Made by a program: the position numbers and the translations under genes. A stretch of DNA of 64,000 nt from Apiospora phragmitis (lineage: Eukaryota > Ascomycota > Sordariomycetes > Amphisphaeriales > Apiosporaceae), in the NCBI GenBank assembly GCA_038363925.1, contig JAQQWL010000011.1:8060001-8124000 (forward strand), written 5' to 3'. Shown piece by piece: positions 45,349 through 56,176 of the stretch. The notes beneath the pieces are model-generated. The model did not search any database and was not told the origin of the DNA. It worked only from the letters and a program-made list of their open reading frames with translations. Numbering within the stretch: the stretch's first letter is position 1; each line of letters starts with the position of its first letter.

Positions 45349-45813
45349 TGTTACTATACGTTTAAATTAATTACTACGCTATAAAATAAAAGCTTTAAAA
45401 ATAACTAAACGGTTATTTCTATTTAAATCTACGCCTTAAGTGCTACCCCGCGGGGGACTAACCCGCTAATCGTAATATTATACCTTTTCTCTAAAGGTAT
45501 ACCCTTATATTTAAGGCGATAAACTCTTAATAACCGTATAATTTATTTAAATTCGGTATAAAAACACTTTAAATCTTTTATCTAAAAATTAATCTATATA
45601 AAGCCTTATTTATTATTAATAATTTTATTTAATAAATATTAAAATCGAACCTACGTTTTTAATTAATAATTATATTTAGTTATTATATTATAATACGTTT
45701 AAATTAATTACTACGTTATAAAATAAAAGCTTTAAAAATAACTAAACGGTTATTTCTATTTAATTCTACGCCTTAAGTACTACCCGCGGGGGACTAACCC
45801 GCCGATCGTAATA
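45349..45813. mobile_element. TRIM-like mini-LTR element, 465 bp
   Basis: A small non-coding element with direct terminal repeats of 129 bp (45349-45477) and 128 bp (45686-45813). Both begin TGTTAC (TATTAT after RIP in the second copy) and end CGTAATA (from CGTAACA). A 208-bp interior separates them. It is flanked by a perfect 5-bp duplication TAAAG. The reverse-complement copy 1 of the host transposon has the empty site. The layout (TG...CA ends, short LTRs, no genes, 5-bp duplication) is that of a terminal-repeat retrotransposon in miniature. Orientation is not certain. Confidence 0.85.
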
Positions 45814-45818
45814 TAAAG
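45814..45818. repeat. Target-site duplication TAAAG (right)
   Basis: Partner of 45344-45348. Confidence 0.85.
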
Positions 45819-46007
45819 GGCGACTAGTAGAAGGCGCTATAATATCTACGGCGAGATAAGTTATAATACGCGAATATATAAAAAGGATATAAAGTTAAAT
45901 AATAAATCGAATAAAGAGTAATTTTAAATAATTTATTTAAAAGTGCTAAGATATAAAAAAAAGTGACCGACTTAATACTATAGTTAATTTAATAATAAAC
46001 CACGTTA

Positions 46008-46566
46008 AAGATTATATTATATTTATAATTCGAAAATAAATATATAATAAAATATATAAATAAGTTTTATTAAACTTATTACGAGATAAATAATAAACGT
46101 AATATTTTTTAATATATTTTTTAAAATTTAATAATCTTTTTATAAATATAATAGTTTTTAATTTAAGTTTTAATATAAATTAATATCTCGAGTTAATAAT
46201 AATTATAAAAAATAGTTTTATATATATAAGCTCGTTTTATATAATTAATAAATAAGTTAATATAATAAAGTTATAAAAGTTTAATATAAAGTTTAAATAA
46301 GTTTAAAATATATAGTTTTTTTAATAATATAAATAAGTTCTTTATATTTTATATTCGATTAAACGAATACGTTAATAACGATTACAGCGGGTATTTAGAG
46401 GTTTTTTAAAATTAATTACAAGTCTTTATTAGTTCGATAACCTCGGTCGAATAAGTCTTTTAATTATGGCGAGAGTTCTGGGACAGGGGTGTTTCTAACA
46501 GAGTATTTAAGCATGGCGGGTTCGAGGTAGACAGGGTCTTCGGGCAGGACAGGTTTAGGGGCAGGT
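46008..46566 (-). mobile_element. Element C, piece 2: RNase H-integrase linker and zinc-binding domain
   Basis: The minus-strand translation from 46,566 downward is a proline-rich linker, then an integrase zinc-binding (HHCC-type) region. The latter shows N-Y-Y-x-L-E and Y-I-K-T-x-I-K-N-x-Y-I patterns at about 46,150-46,240, where Trp, Gln and Cys codons have become stops or Tyr. The first ~130 bp (46,440-46,566) are barely mutated. It joins piece 1 across element B and piece 3 across Fot1-type copy 2. Confidence 0.8.
46562..46566. repeat. Target-site duplication CAGGT (left)
   Basis: It matches 54252-54256 exactly and flanks element B. (54252-54256 is also the first base group of element C piece 1.). 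Confidence 0.85.
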
Positions 46567-47250
46567 TGTTACAACCTGGCCCAGCTGTGCGGCTAGGACC
46601 CATATCTCTTAGAGCGGACCGACAATGACCCGAGACCCTTACGAACCCGCAAAAGTTCGGTCAGCGCTTACGCCCCATTAACGATGATGAACCCCACTAC
46701 ACCGCTATAGAACGTCGATAACTAATATTACGATAATAGCATATTAGGGTTAATTAACTAGGGATAAATAAGAATAAATAAATAAAAATAACTAGTATAG
46801 GTTAAATAGTTAAAATAAGATAACTACTATAAGTTACGTAAAGACAAGATAACTAAAGGTTAATAGCTCTCGAGATCTTAACGAGATCTAAAGAGCCGGC
46901 TCGATAAAATCTCGTGAGATCCTCGAGATCCTTAAGAATTAAGGAATATTAATAAAAGAGGGATTAGATATATAACGATAAATATTCCCTATATATTTTA
47001 TATAAATATTTTTTATTTTAATAATTAATTTAAGTATTAATTTTAATTTATTAATAAAATAAATATTTTTAACGACTTTATTATATAAATAATTTTACTC
47101 GACCTTTTATTATTACGTTATAATTCGGCTATTATATATTTTATTAATAAAGGCGTTATTTTTATTATACGTTTAAATATTTTCTTATATTATTAATATA
47201 AACCCTCGTATATTTTATTAAATTTCTTTTTATAAATTACTATTTAAACC
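46567..47250 (+). repeat. 5' LTR of element B
   Basis: Direct repeat of 53,564-54,251. The first ~165 bp are nearly unmutated; the rest is heavily RIP-altered. The right end is approximate because decay hides the junction with the interior. Confidence 0.8.
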
Positions 47251-47399
47251 TTTAAGTAATAGCTTTATAAAAACTATATCTATACCCGGCCCTAGTAACA
47301 CTATTCGATAAAGAAAGGTTCCTATCGCCACCCCTAGCACTTCTTAGCGAGACCCCGTTATAAATATTAATAGCGATAATAGTAACGACGACCCCTAAG

Positions 47400-48170
47400 C
47401 CGTAAGCACTAGTTAAACGAATTAAGGAATTCGAGTAAAAAAACGTTAATTATTAATACTATTACGCTAAGCTTAAACAAGAACGTAACGAGCTTTTCGT
47501 TAAAAGCAACTCGAAGTAAATACCTTATAATATTAATAAATTACGTAAAAAAAAAATATTTTTTTTATATAATTATTAATATTATTTAAACCTTTATTAT
47601 ACTTAAAAAAGGTATAAAGATTAATATTATTTAATAAAACAAGCGGGAACTAACGAAACTTTTTCGTTTAAATTAAAGCTTATTAGCGGTTTTATAAAAA
47701 AACGTTTTAAAACGCTACTTAGCGAGTTATTTATACCGCTTTGTTCTTTAAAAATAAGGTATTCGTTTACTTCGAGCCTTATTTAAATAAACTTATAAAA
47801 AAACGATTAATAAGTTAAATTATACCGTATAAAAGTATAACGGATTTTCGAAAGTTACGACGGCTTCGAATAAACCTTTAAGTTACTTTTCTAAAACCTC
47901 GATAAAAAGCGATAAGTAAAGAAGGAACTCGAAACCTTTAAATAAAAAAGATTAACCGCCTTTTATGCCGCCGAGTTCCGACGTATTATAACTCGATTAA
48001 ATTATATTAAAGCTACGAAAATTATAATATATTATTAAGAATTAAAAGAAAACGTTAAAAACGAACATAACCGGCTTAATACCTTTAATAATTTATTTTC
48101 GTATATATAGTTTATTATTAAAATCGATACTCGTATATACGAGCGACGCCGCGAAAAATAAGGCGGATAA
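47400..48170 (+). pseudogene. Decayed gag region of element B
   Basis: Partial translation shows a charged, helical gag-like protein, e.g. L-T-A-F-Y-A-A-E-F-R-R-I-I-T-R-L-N near 47,960-48,010 and T-R-I-Y-E-R-R-R-E-K near 48,130. A retrotransposon gag domain is likely; stops interrupt it. Limits are approximate. Confidence 0.65.
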
Positions 48171-50279
48171 TAACGGTAAATTAATTAAATTTAAGTTAAT
48201 ATAAAATAACTACGTTATTATAATAATATATTATTTAAAAATATTATAACTTATAATTACTATAATAAACTTATAAATTTTCATATTATTAAATATAATA
48301 AACGTAATAAAAAATAGTATATTATTTATTATAATTCTTAAAAATAAAGATATTACGTTTAAAAATATCGAGCCTTAAAAAAAGACTTTCGGAAAGTCTT
48401 AAACAAATAACATATTAATATTATTAAAAGTAATAGCGCTATTATAAAATATAATAGCTTACTTTAAATAGTTTATTACGATAATAAGTATACTTTATAT
48501 TTAATAAATAAATAAAGAACCGGATAATTCTTTAAACCCTTTAAGATTAAAGGTAACTATAGCCGAAGCGTCGTAATAACGCGGAAAAAGTAACCCCTTT
48601 TATATAACGAATATAATAATTCGACGAATAATATTACGAGCTAATTAAAGTAATTAATAAACCTTAAACGCTTAATTAATATATTAATAAACAAGTTAAT
48701 AAACGAGATTATTAAATTTAGAGATTTAAAAACCGACGGATGGTTAATTATCTCTAATATTCCTTAGTTTAATTCGAAATACCTACGTTAAATATTTATT
48801 ACGGCCGGTTTTAATTAAAGAATTTACGGTAATTACGCGGTAAAAAACGATCTTTAAGTTTTTTTTATATACGAAAAATACTTTAAGCTGTTATAAATCG
48901 GGTATATTTATAACGTTTATATAAAATACTTAGTAAAAAAACTCGAGTACGAATAGTTTCCCCGAAAGATTAGTAAGTAATTAATTATATAACTATACTT
49001 TAATTATATTATTAAAAAGATTTAAACGTTAATCCCCGACGGACGACGCGCGTACTTATTAATATAAAAAGACCTATAATAGTTATAATAATACTATTTA
49101 AAGGGATAAAATTAAATGGAGTGTTTTAAAAACTAATACTTTAAGTACGCTTAAAAACATTTACGAGCTTATAAACGTTTAAAAAAAAACGCCTAATACT
49201 TTTAAAACGTATAAGTATATACTTAATAAAAAGACCCCCTTATTATATTAAAAAACTTATAAAACGTTTATAAACTTTAACGAACTTAATAAACTTTCGA
49301 ACTACTCGAAAAACCCGAATCTTAAATACTAGGGACAGTACTTTATACGGGGAGAAATATAAAAACACCCCTATTAATATATTAAAAAATACCCTATAAA
49401 AAATAAAAATAACGATATAATAATCGATTATAAAAGGTTATTAATTACTTATAAAAATAGCATTTAGAAAATAAACGCCGCTTATTATAAAAAAATAATA
49501 ACGGGCGGATTAAAAGAAGTCTTTATATTTAATAACGGATAATTAAAATATTTATAACTATATCGTATTAATAATCGAAATTAAAAAAGTTATTATTTAA
49601 ACGTTACTAAATAATAAAACGTAAAGTAACTATATTTTATTACGAATTATTAATAGCTTAATATTAAAATAATAAGAGAAAAACGCCCTATATTAACTTA
49701 AAACCGTCGATAAAAAACTTATAACGTATAATAATAAAAATATACGAAAAAAAGTCGCGAACGTTTTAATTAATATTAAAAACGTTATAAACGAATTACG
49801 TATAATATTATAAATATTATAAAATACGATATGATTTTAAAAATACTTTAATTACGAGTATATAATTTTAAAATTAATTAAAAAATAAATTAATTTTAAT
49901 AAAATAAATTAAAAAGGTTTAATCGATAAATAACGGTTTAAAAAACGATCCCTTAATAAACTTAAAATACTTAAAATATACGTTATTATTAAAAATCTTA
50001 AACTAAACGTTATAATAATTATATTAAAGGAGTATCGATAATTCGAATCCTTTTTTAATAAGAAATTAAAAATAAGCTTACTACTTTATACACGGTAAGA
50101 TTATAAAGTACTTTTTAAAAATAAAAAGGAACCCTTATTTATACCTATATATAAACTTAATTAAGAGTACGAATAAGCTTTAAAGGAATATATTATAAAA
50201 AACCTCGAAAAAGGAGTTATACGACTATTTATATTATTAGCAAGCTTCTTTATCCTCTTCGTCCTAAAAAAGAATAAAG

Positions 50280-50870
50280 ACGAGAAACCTAAAAAGCGTA
50301 TATATATTAATTATTAGAAACTTAATAAAATTACTATTAAAAACCGATACCCCTTACCCTTAATCGGCGACTTATTAAATAAATTATTATACGCTAAGAT
50401 TTTTATAACGTTTAACCTCTTTAACGCGTATAACTTAATCCGGATTAAAAAAAAAGAATAAAAAAACCGCGTTTCGAATTAAATATAAATATTTTAAATA
50501 CTAAGCTATACCGTTTAACTTAACTACTACACCGGCTAATTTCTAAATAATAATTAATTACGTTTTACGCGAATACTTTAATAAATTTATCGTAATATAT
50601 CTTAATAATATCTTAATTTATTTTAAAAATAAAGAGCAGTATAAAGAGCACGTAAAGCTAATATTTTAAAAGCTATAAAACGCTAATTTATTAATTAACT
50701 TAAAAAGAACGAATTTTATTAACGATTAATTATATTTATAAAATATATAATATACTTTAGAAAAATTCGAATAAAACTTTTAAGAATTTTAGTAGTTAAA
50801 GAGTAGTTTACGCTTATAAATATTATAAAAGTTAAATCTTTTTTAAAATTAATTAATTATTACCGGATTT
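50280..50870 (+). pseudogene. Decayed reverse transcriptase of element B
   Basis: N-Y-x-K-L-N-K-I-T-I-K-N-R-Y-P-L-P-L-I lies at about 50,308-50,365, the Ty3/Gypsy palm signature. The catalytic Y-x-D-D box at 50,598-50,612 reads Y-L-N-N-I. Both Asp codons have become Asn (GAT to AAT), so the enzyme would be inactive even without the stops. Confidence 0.88.
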
Positions 50871-50989
50871 TTATACCCGGATTTAATAAAATAACGACAT
50901 TTTTAATAAACTTATCGAAAAACGACGAGCTATTTTAATAAATAGAAAAAAAGCTAAAGCCTTTTACGATATTAAAAAGCGAATCTTTA

Positions 50990-51420
50990 ACGAATTAATA
51001 CTACGGGTAATAAACCCCGCTAAACCTTTTAAAATTAAAACCGACGTATCGGACTATGCGATTAAAGGGTAACTAAATTAACGAAATAACGACGAAAAGC
51101 CGTACCTTATTATATTTTTTTTTAAAATTGCATAAATTAGAACTTAATTATTAAATATATAATAAAAGATTAATAGCTGTTATTAAAACTTATAAAAAAA
51201 TAAAGGTATTATTTTAACGAAACGGTAAAATTAATAAAGGTTTATATTAATTATAAAAACCTTACGACGTTTATTATTATTAAAAAGTTAAATAAATAAT
51301 AAATGTAATAATTTAAATTTTTATTAAAATTTAACCTTATTATTATTTATTATAAAAATAACGAGAACGGTCGCGTTAATATATTAAGCCGACGACTAAA
51401 CCACTAGGAAAAAGTTTTAT
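50990..51420 (+). pseudogene. Decayed RNase H of element B
   Basis: K-I-K-T-D-V-S-D-Y-A-I at about 51,030-51,065 corresponds to the T-D-A-S active-site start; the domain ends at a decayed G-R-A-D-A-L-S-R motif near 51,370-51,395. Confidence 0.8.
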
Positions 51421-51479
51421 TAAAAACGCGAACTATTTTAACTTATAACTAAAACGGTAAATTTACGCCGTTACGGTAA

Positions 51480-52230
51480 TTAAATATTACGAAATACGTT
51501 TAATATAATAATAAATAACTTATTAAGTTTAAATAATTTAACCAGACCCTCGATTTTATTAATTATATTAAGGATTATTTCGAGAACCGGAACGGTCTTA
51601 TCTTTTACTAAGACAAGATCTATATTCTTAAATAATATCGCGAAGACTTTATTAAAAAGCTTTATAAATACTTTATATATAAATATTAAAAAATATTTAA
51701 AACTTAAAAACGAATTATAAAATAATTCGTTTATAAAAACTTTAAATTAATCGTAATTAAGATAATTAACGAATATAACCTTTATAATAAAACTAAAGCC
51801 GTTAAATATCGATTATATAAAGAATTATAACTAGTTTTACTATTAAATAAAACGTAAAAAATAATCGTACTTAATTTTATAATGAAATTATTCTTATTAA
51901 AAAAGCCTTTAACTAAAATTAATTACGATAGTATTTTAATAATTATAAATAAACTTATAAAGCATACTTACTTTTTACTTTATAAAGAATTTAACGATAT
52001 TAGTAACTTAACTTACACGTTCCTTTAAATAATCGTTAATTAATACGGGCTATTTAAAACGATCGTTTTCGACTAAAATAAACTATTTACCGCTAAGTTT
52101 TAAAAATCGCTTATAAGGTAACTCGGCGTTAAATATAAATTATTTACAGCTTACCACCCTTAAATAAATAAATAAACTAAACGAATAAATTAAACCTTAA
52201 AGTAATATTTACGTTATTATATTAATTACG
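51480..52230 (+). pseudogene. Decayed integrase of element B
   Basis: Includes L-F-T-A-K-F-x-K-S-L near 52,080-52,110 and T-A-Y-H-P-x-I-N-K-x-T-K-R-I-N near 52,140-52,190, the HPQTDGQTER-type signature after RIP. Limits are approximate. Confidence 0.8.
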
Positions 52231-52689
52231 AATAAAGTAATTAAATATAATTATTATTTATAGCTTAGTTCGTTTATAATAACGCGGATAATAAAGCTAT
52301 ATATATATCACTATTTCGAACGAATTACGAGTATAACTTAGAATTTATTAAAAAACCTTTAAAAAAAGAGTTAACACTAATCGTAACTATATAAGTTAAA
52401 AAACTAAAAAAACCTTAAATTACTTTATAATAAGACCTTATTTTCCTCTAATAACGAATAAAAAGATACGCCGACTAAACTAGATTAAAATAACTAACCT
52501 TTAAAAAGAGAAATAAAATATATTTTTTATAATGAAACATTAAAACTAAACGATTAAATAATTTAAAATCGCCGAAAGTATTTTAAAATTTAATTACTAA
52601 TTATTATTACTTAAAATAATACGAATATACTTTATATTTTTTATTTAAACTAGCGGCTGAAAAACCTTTAATTAATATATAATTAAAAA

Positions 52690-52850
52690 TCGAAATAAAT
52701 TAGTACGAATATAAAATCGAAAATATTATTAATAAAAAAAACTAAATAAAAGTTTTAATACTTCGTTTAATAAAAAGGTTATTTCTTAAAAAATAATACT
52801 TAAAAATTTAAAAAGTATTTAAAAAACGCCGCTAAAAAACTTTAATTATT
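52690..52850 (+). pseudogene. Decayed chromodomain of element B
   Basis: E-Y-K-I-E-N-I-I at about 52,711-52,733 matches a chromodomain start. In another frame, K-G-Y-F-L-K-N-N-T-x-K-F follows, like the K-G-Y-P-x-E-x-N-T-W-E-P of chromodomains. The frame change shows an indel. Chromodomains target insertion to heterochromatin. Confidence 0.72.
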
Positions 52851-53550
52851 TAAAAATGAGTTAAAACTTAACTAATAACAAAAACTTCAACGAAACGTCC
52901 GGGTATACGCCGTCTTAATTAAAAACAAATTAAAAAATAATATTAAAACCTTTTTAAAAACCGACCTAATCGTAATCGTATAATAAGCCTCCTCTTTAAC
53001 CTCTTTACATTTTACGCGTTTAAGCTCCTCGATAGAGTTAAGGTTACGTTAAACCGCCCGTATTATTTTTTCGAACTATAACTTCGTTTATTTTTAAAAA
53101 CGCTGCACTTTCGCGTTTATTTCGCGACGACACTCCTCGACCTCCTTAATTTCCGCCTCTAGCTTAAAATATTATAGGGTAATATTTAATAAAACATTTA
53201 ATAAAAAACTTATATCCTAATTAAATTAATAATTAATTATATATTTATTATAACGAGAAACGTTATTTAATAAAGCTTAATAGATAAAATAGCGATAAAT
53301 ATAATAAAAGTAATTATTTAATATAATAACGAGACTTTTAGAAATAATTTCAATAAAAAATCGTAAATACGAAACTTTTCATTTTTAAATTATTTTAATA
53401 TATAACGGTTTTTAATATAATTAAACGATATAATAAATACATATTATAAATAAAAGTAAAAAAAAAAAAAAAAACTTATAAATATTTAATACAACGAAAC
53501 CCTTTAAATACTTATACTGACTAAACCGCTTTAAAGATAAAACAAATAAG

Positions 53551-53563
53551 AGGGGAGGGATAA
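53551..53563 (+). other. Polypurine tract of element B
   Basis: AGGGGAGGGATAA directly before the 3' LTR; this would prime plus-strand DNA synthesis. A related tract precedes the element D LTR. Confidence 0.8.
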
Positions 53564-54251
53564 TATTATAACCTAGTTTAACTATACGGCTAAAACCTAT
53601 ATCTCTTAAAGTAGATTAATAATAACTCGAAACGTTTATAAACTTATAAAAGTCCGATTAACGCTTACGCTTTACTAATAATAACGAAAGTTATTATACC
53701 GTTATAAAACCTCGATAATTAATATTATAATAATACTACGTTAAATTTAATTAATTAAGAATAAATAAGAATAAATAAGTAAAGATAACTAATATAAATT
53801 AAATAATAGAGATAAAATAACTATTATAAATTACGTTAAAATAAAATAATTAAGGGTTAATAGCTCTAGAGATTTTAACGAGATTTAAAAAGGCGGCTCG
53901 ATAAGATCTCGCGAGATCCTAGAAATCCTTAAGAACTAAAAAATATTAATAAACAAAGGATTAAATATATAACGATAAATATTCCTTATATATTTTATAT
54001 AAATACTTTTTATTTTAATAATTAATTTAAATATTAATATAAATTTATTAATAAAATAAATAGCCTTAACAACCTTATTATATAAATACTTTCGCCCGAC
54101 CCTTTATTACTACGTTACGACCCGGCTATTATATATTATACCGATAGAGGCGTTACCCTTATCGCACGTCTAAATACTCTCTTATATTACTAATATAAAC
54201 CCCCGTACGTCTTACTATGTTTCTTTTAGAACCTAGATAGCGTTCGTTACA
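53564..54251 (+). repeat. 3' LTR of element B
   Basis: 688 bp. It starts TATTATAACC (TGTTACAACC before RIP) and ends GTTCGTTACA. The last ~165 bp are lightly mutated, the reverse of the 5' LTR pattern. Confidence 0.88.
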
Positions 54252-54256
54252 CAGGT
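54252..54256. repeat. Target-site duplication CAGGT (right)
   Basis: Partner of 46562-46566. Confidence 0.85.
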
Positions 54257-55697
54257 TTCGAAGCTCTACTCGTCTAAGAGCGTGTGATCGAGAATAGGCG
54301 GATTTAAGTTAAGGGTTCGGCGAATTTAACGGTCTTTTTAAGTTTAACCAGCGACTTAAAAACTAGCAGTTTAAGTATAGCGGGCTTAGGGGTTAATAAA
54401 AATGACGGCGGTGTTTTTATAAGTAGGGTTTCGAAATTATCTTTTTTTAATACTATTTAATTTTAATATAATAATCGTTTATTTTTTTTTAAATAAGTTT
54501 TTTAACTTTTTAATTAAAAAGTTTAGCTTAAAGCTTTATTTCCTCGATTAATAAATAATTTTAAAATTAAATCGAAATAAAAACTTAAATTATTACGATT
54601 AATATTAATTAAATAACCTAATTATAATAAAGTATTTTAAGTTTTAATAATTAATTATAACCTTTATTAAAAGAGTGGCTCTTTTTAATTTTAAATATTA
54701 TTTTTTATAGTAATAATTAATAACCTTTTATTATAAATTTCGTAATTATACATAATTATTAAATACTCTTTAAGAAAGTATATTATAAATTTTAATACTT
54801 TAGCATTATTATATTTAAATAAAAGTTTAATAAAATATAATTAAACGCGTGGGTTTTTAAAATGATTTCCTTTTTTAATTAAATTTAAATAAAATAAATA
54901 TAGCGTTAAACGTACATTTAAGCTTTTTAAAAACTTTTTAATTATATTTATTCTATTAAAACTTAACCCCTTTTCGCATTAATGTTATTATTAATACGAT
55001 AATTTTTAAAAAGTCTTTTATAAATCTTTAATAATAGTTTTTAAACTTAATAAAGGTTTAAATATTAATTAAATAAATAAGCATTCTTCGTTCTTTAATA
55101 GTTATTATTTTAATTAAATTTATTCGAATATTATTCGCGTTAATAATTATGTTAAAAATAACGAACTCGTACTTTTTAAATTTTATAAACAAGTTAAAAT
55201 CGCGTAAAATTTATAAGCTTATTTAAATATATTTATCGTATTCTTTTTAATATTATTATAAACTAGATATCGTTTAAATGAATAATATGAAATAAGGTTA
55301 AATAAAACTATAAAGTATTATTTATAAATTTTTAATAAGTAACGAGAGCTTTAATTAATTTAAATATATTAAAACAAGTATAAAAGCTATTAAATATTCT
55401 TATTCTTTTTTTATATTAATATTATTAAACGCGGCGATAATATCGAACTTTATAAACTATTTTGTTTTTTTTAAATTATTTAAAAATAATTTAATTAAAG
55501 TAAACGAATAATAGTTTTTAATAATAATAGTATTTAAACCTCGGTAATTTATATAAAAACAGAGTATTTTTTAAGCTTTTTAATAAATAAAATAAGTAAC
55601 GTAATAAATAATAAACACGAATAAATAAATCTCTTTTTTAAGTTTTTTTAAAACTATTTTTATAAAGTAGTTAATTTATTTCGAAATATCGAATATA
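54252..55697 (-). mobile_element. Element C, piece 1: reverse transcriptase and RNase H region
   Basis: The minus-strand translation from about 55,590 to 55,200 gives N-Y-R-G-L-N-T-I-I-I-K-N, then K-F-D-I-I-A-A-F-N-N-I and K-K-E-x-E-Y-L-I-A-F. This is a Ty3/Gypsy reverse transcriptase of a different subfamily from element B. The rest down to 54,252 should be RNase H. The first ~170 bp beside element B are lightly mutated. Upstream gag/protease is not seen because the LTR fragment begins at 55,698. Confidence 0.82.
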
Positions 55698-56176
55698 TAT
55701 TACGACCTAACTTAACTATACGACTAAGACTCACTTACGACACGGCGTTATAATAACTCGAAGCATGTACGAAACTTAATATTACCGCTTATAACTTACT
55801 AGCGATAACGGATCCACTTATTAAAGGCATGACGATAGTTATTAAAAGAGATAAGTAAACGATAAACGAATAGATCGAAATAAATAAATTTAAGACAAGT
55901 AGACCTAGATAAATAGACCCGGATAAATAGGTTAAGCTAGACGACCGACCTTAGTTACGTAACGATAAAATACGAAACGCAGTTTAATAAAAAAGCTTTA
56001 AATAGCTTAGCGATATTTAAGCGAGTAATATTAATTATAATTAATTAAGCCTAATAATATTTATACGATTACTATTAAATAATAATAAATAAGGTTATAA
56101 TTAAAAAAAAAGATTAAGTATATAATAATTATTAGAATAGTAAGAACTAAAGTTTTTTATATTATTTTTAGAAAAG
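55698..56176 (+). mobile_element. LTR fragment (element E), element A family
   Basis: It starts TATTACGACC and aligns with the reverse complement of the solo LTR A for about 430 bp (shared CACGGCG-, GCATGTACGAAAC- and GACGACCGACC-type blocks), heavily RIP-mutated. Its 3' end is missing, or lies beyond the next element. A possible duplication copy on its left is ATATA (55693-55697). The right limit is approximate. Confidence 0.75.

Larger units (their letters stand above)
43707..46005 (+). mobile_element. Fot1/pogo-type DNA transposon, copy 2 (interrupted)
   Basis: Plus strand, ends with ACGTGGTTTA inverted repeats and TA on both sides (43705-43706, 46006-46007). The decayed transposase has an N-terminal CENP-B/HTH-like part (R-G-G-D-R-V-D-K-Y near 44,100) and DDE signatures: N-F-N-E-A-G-F-R near 44,290-44,310 and L-I-L-N-G-Y-E-S-Y-I near 44,620-44,650. 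The latter is followed by N-I-L-P-Y-L-S-Y-L. Removing the 465-bp insertion and its duplication leaves 1,829 bp. It sits head to head with copy 1, 80 bp away. Premature stops are of RIP type. Confidence 0.9.
46567..54251 (+). mobile_element. Element B: full-length Ty3/Gypsy chromovirus, RIP-inactivated
   Basis: 7,685 bp from TGTTAC to GTTACA, bounded by CAGGT on both sides. LTRs are in direct orientation (about 46,567-47,250 and 53,564-54,251), with a polypurine tract immediately before the 3' LTR. The interior order is gag, (protease), reverse transcriptase, RNase H, integrase, chromodomain, i.e. the Ty3/Gypsy order with the C-terminal chromodomain of chromoviruses. All frames are broken by C-to-T and G-to-A changes in CpA/TpG contexts. 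It inserted into element C. Confidence 0.93.
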
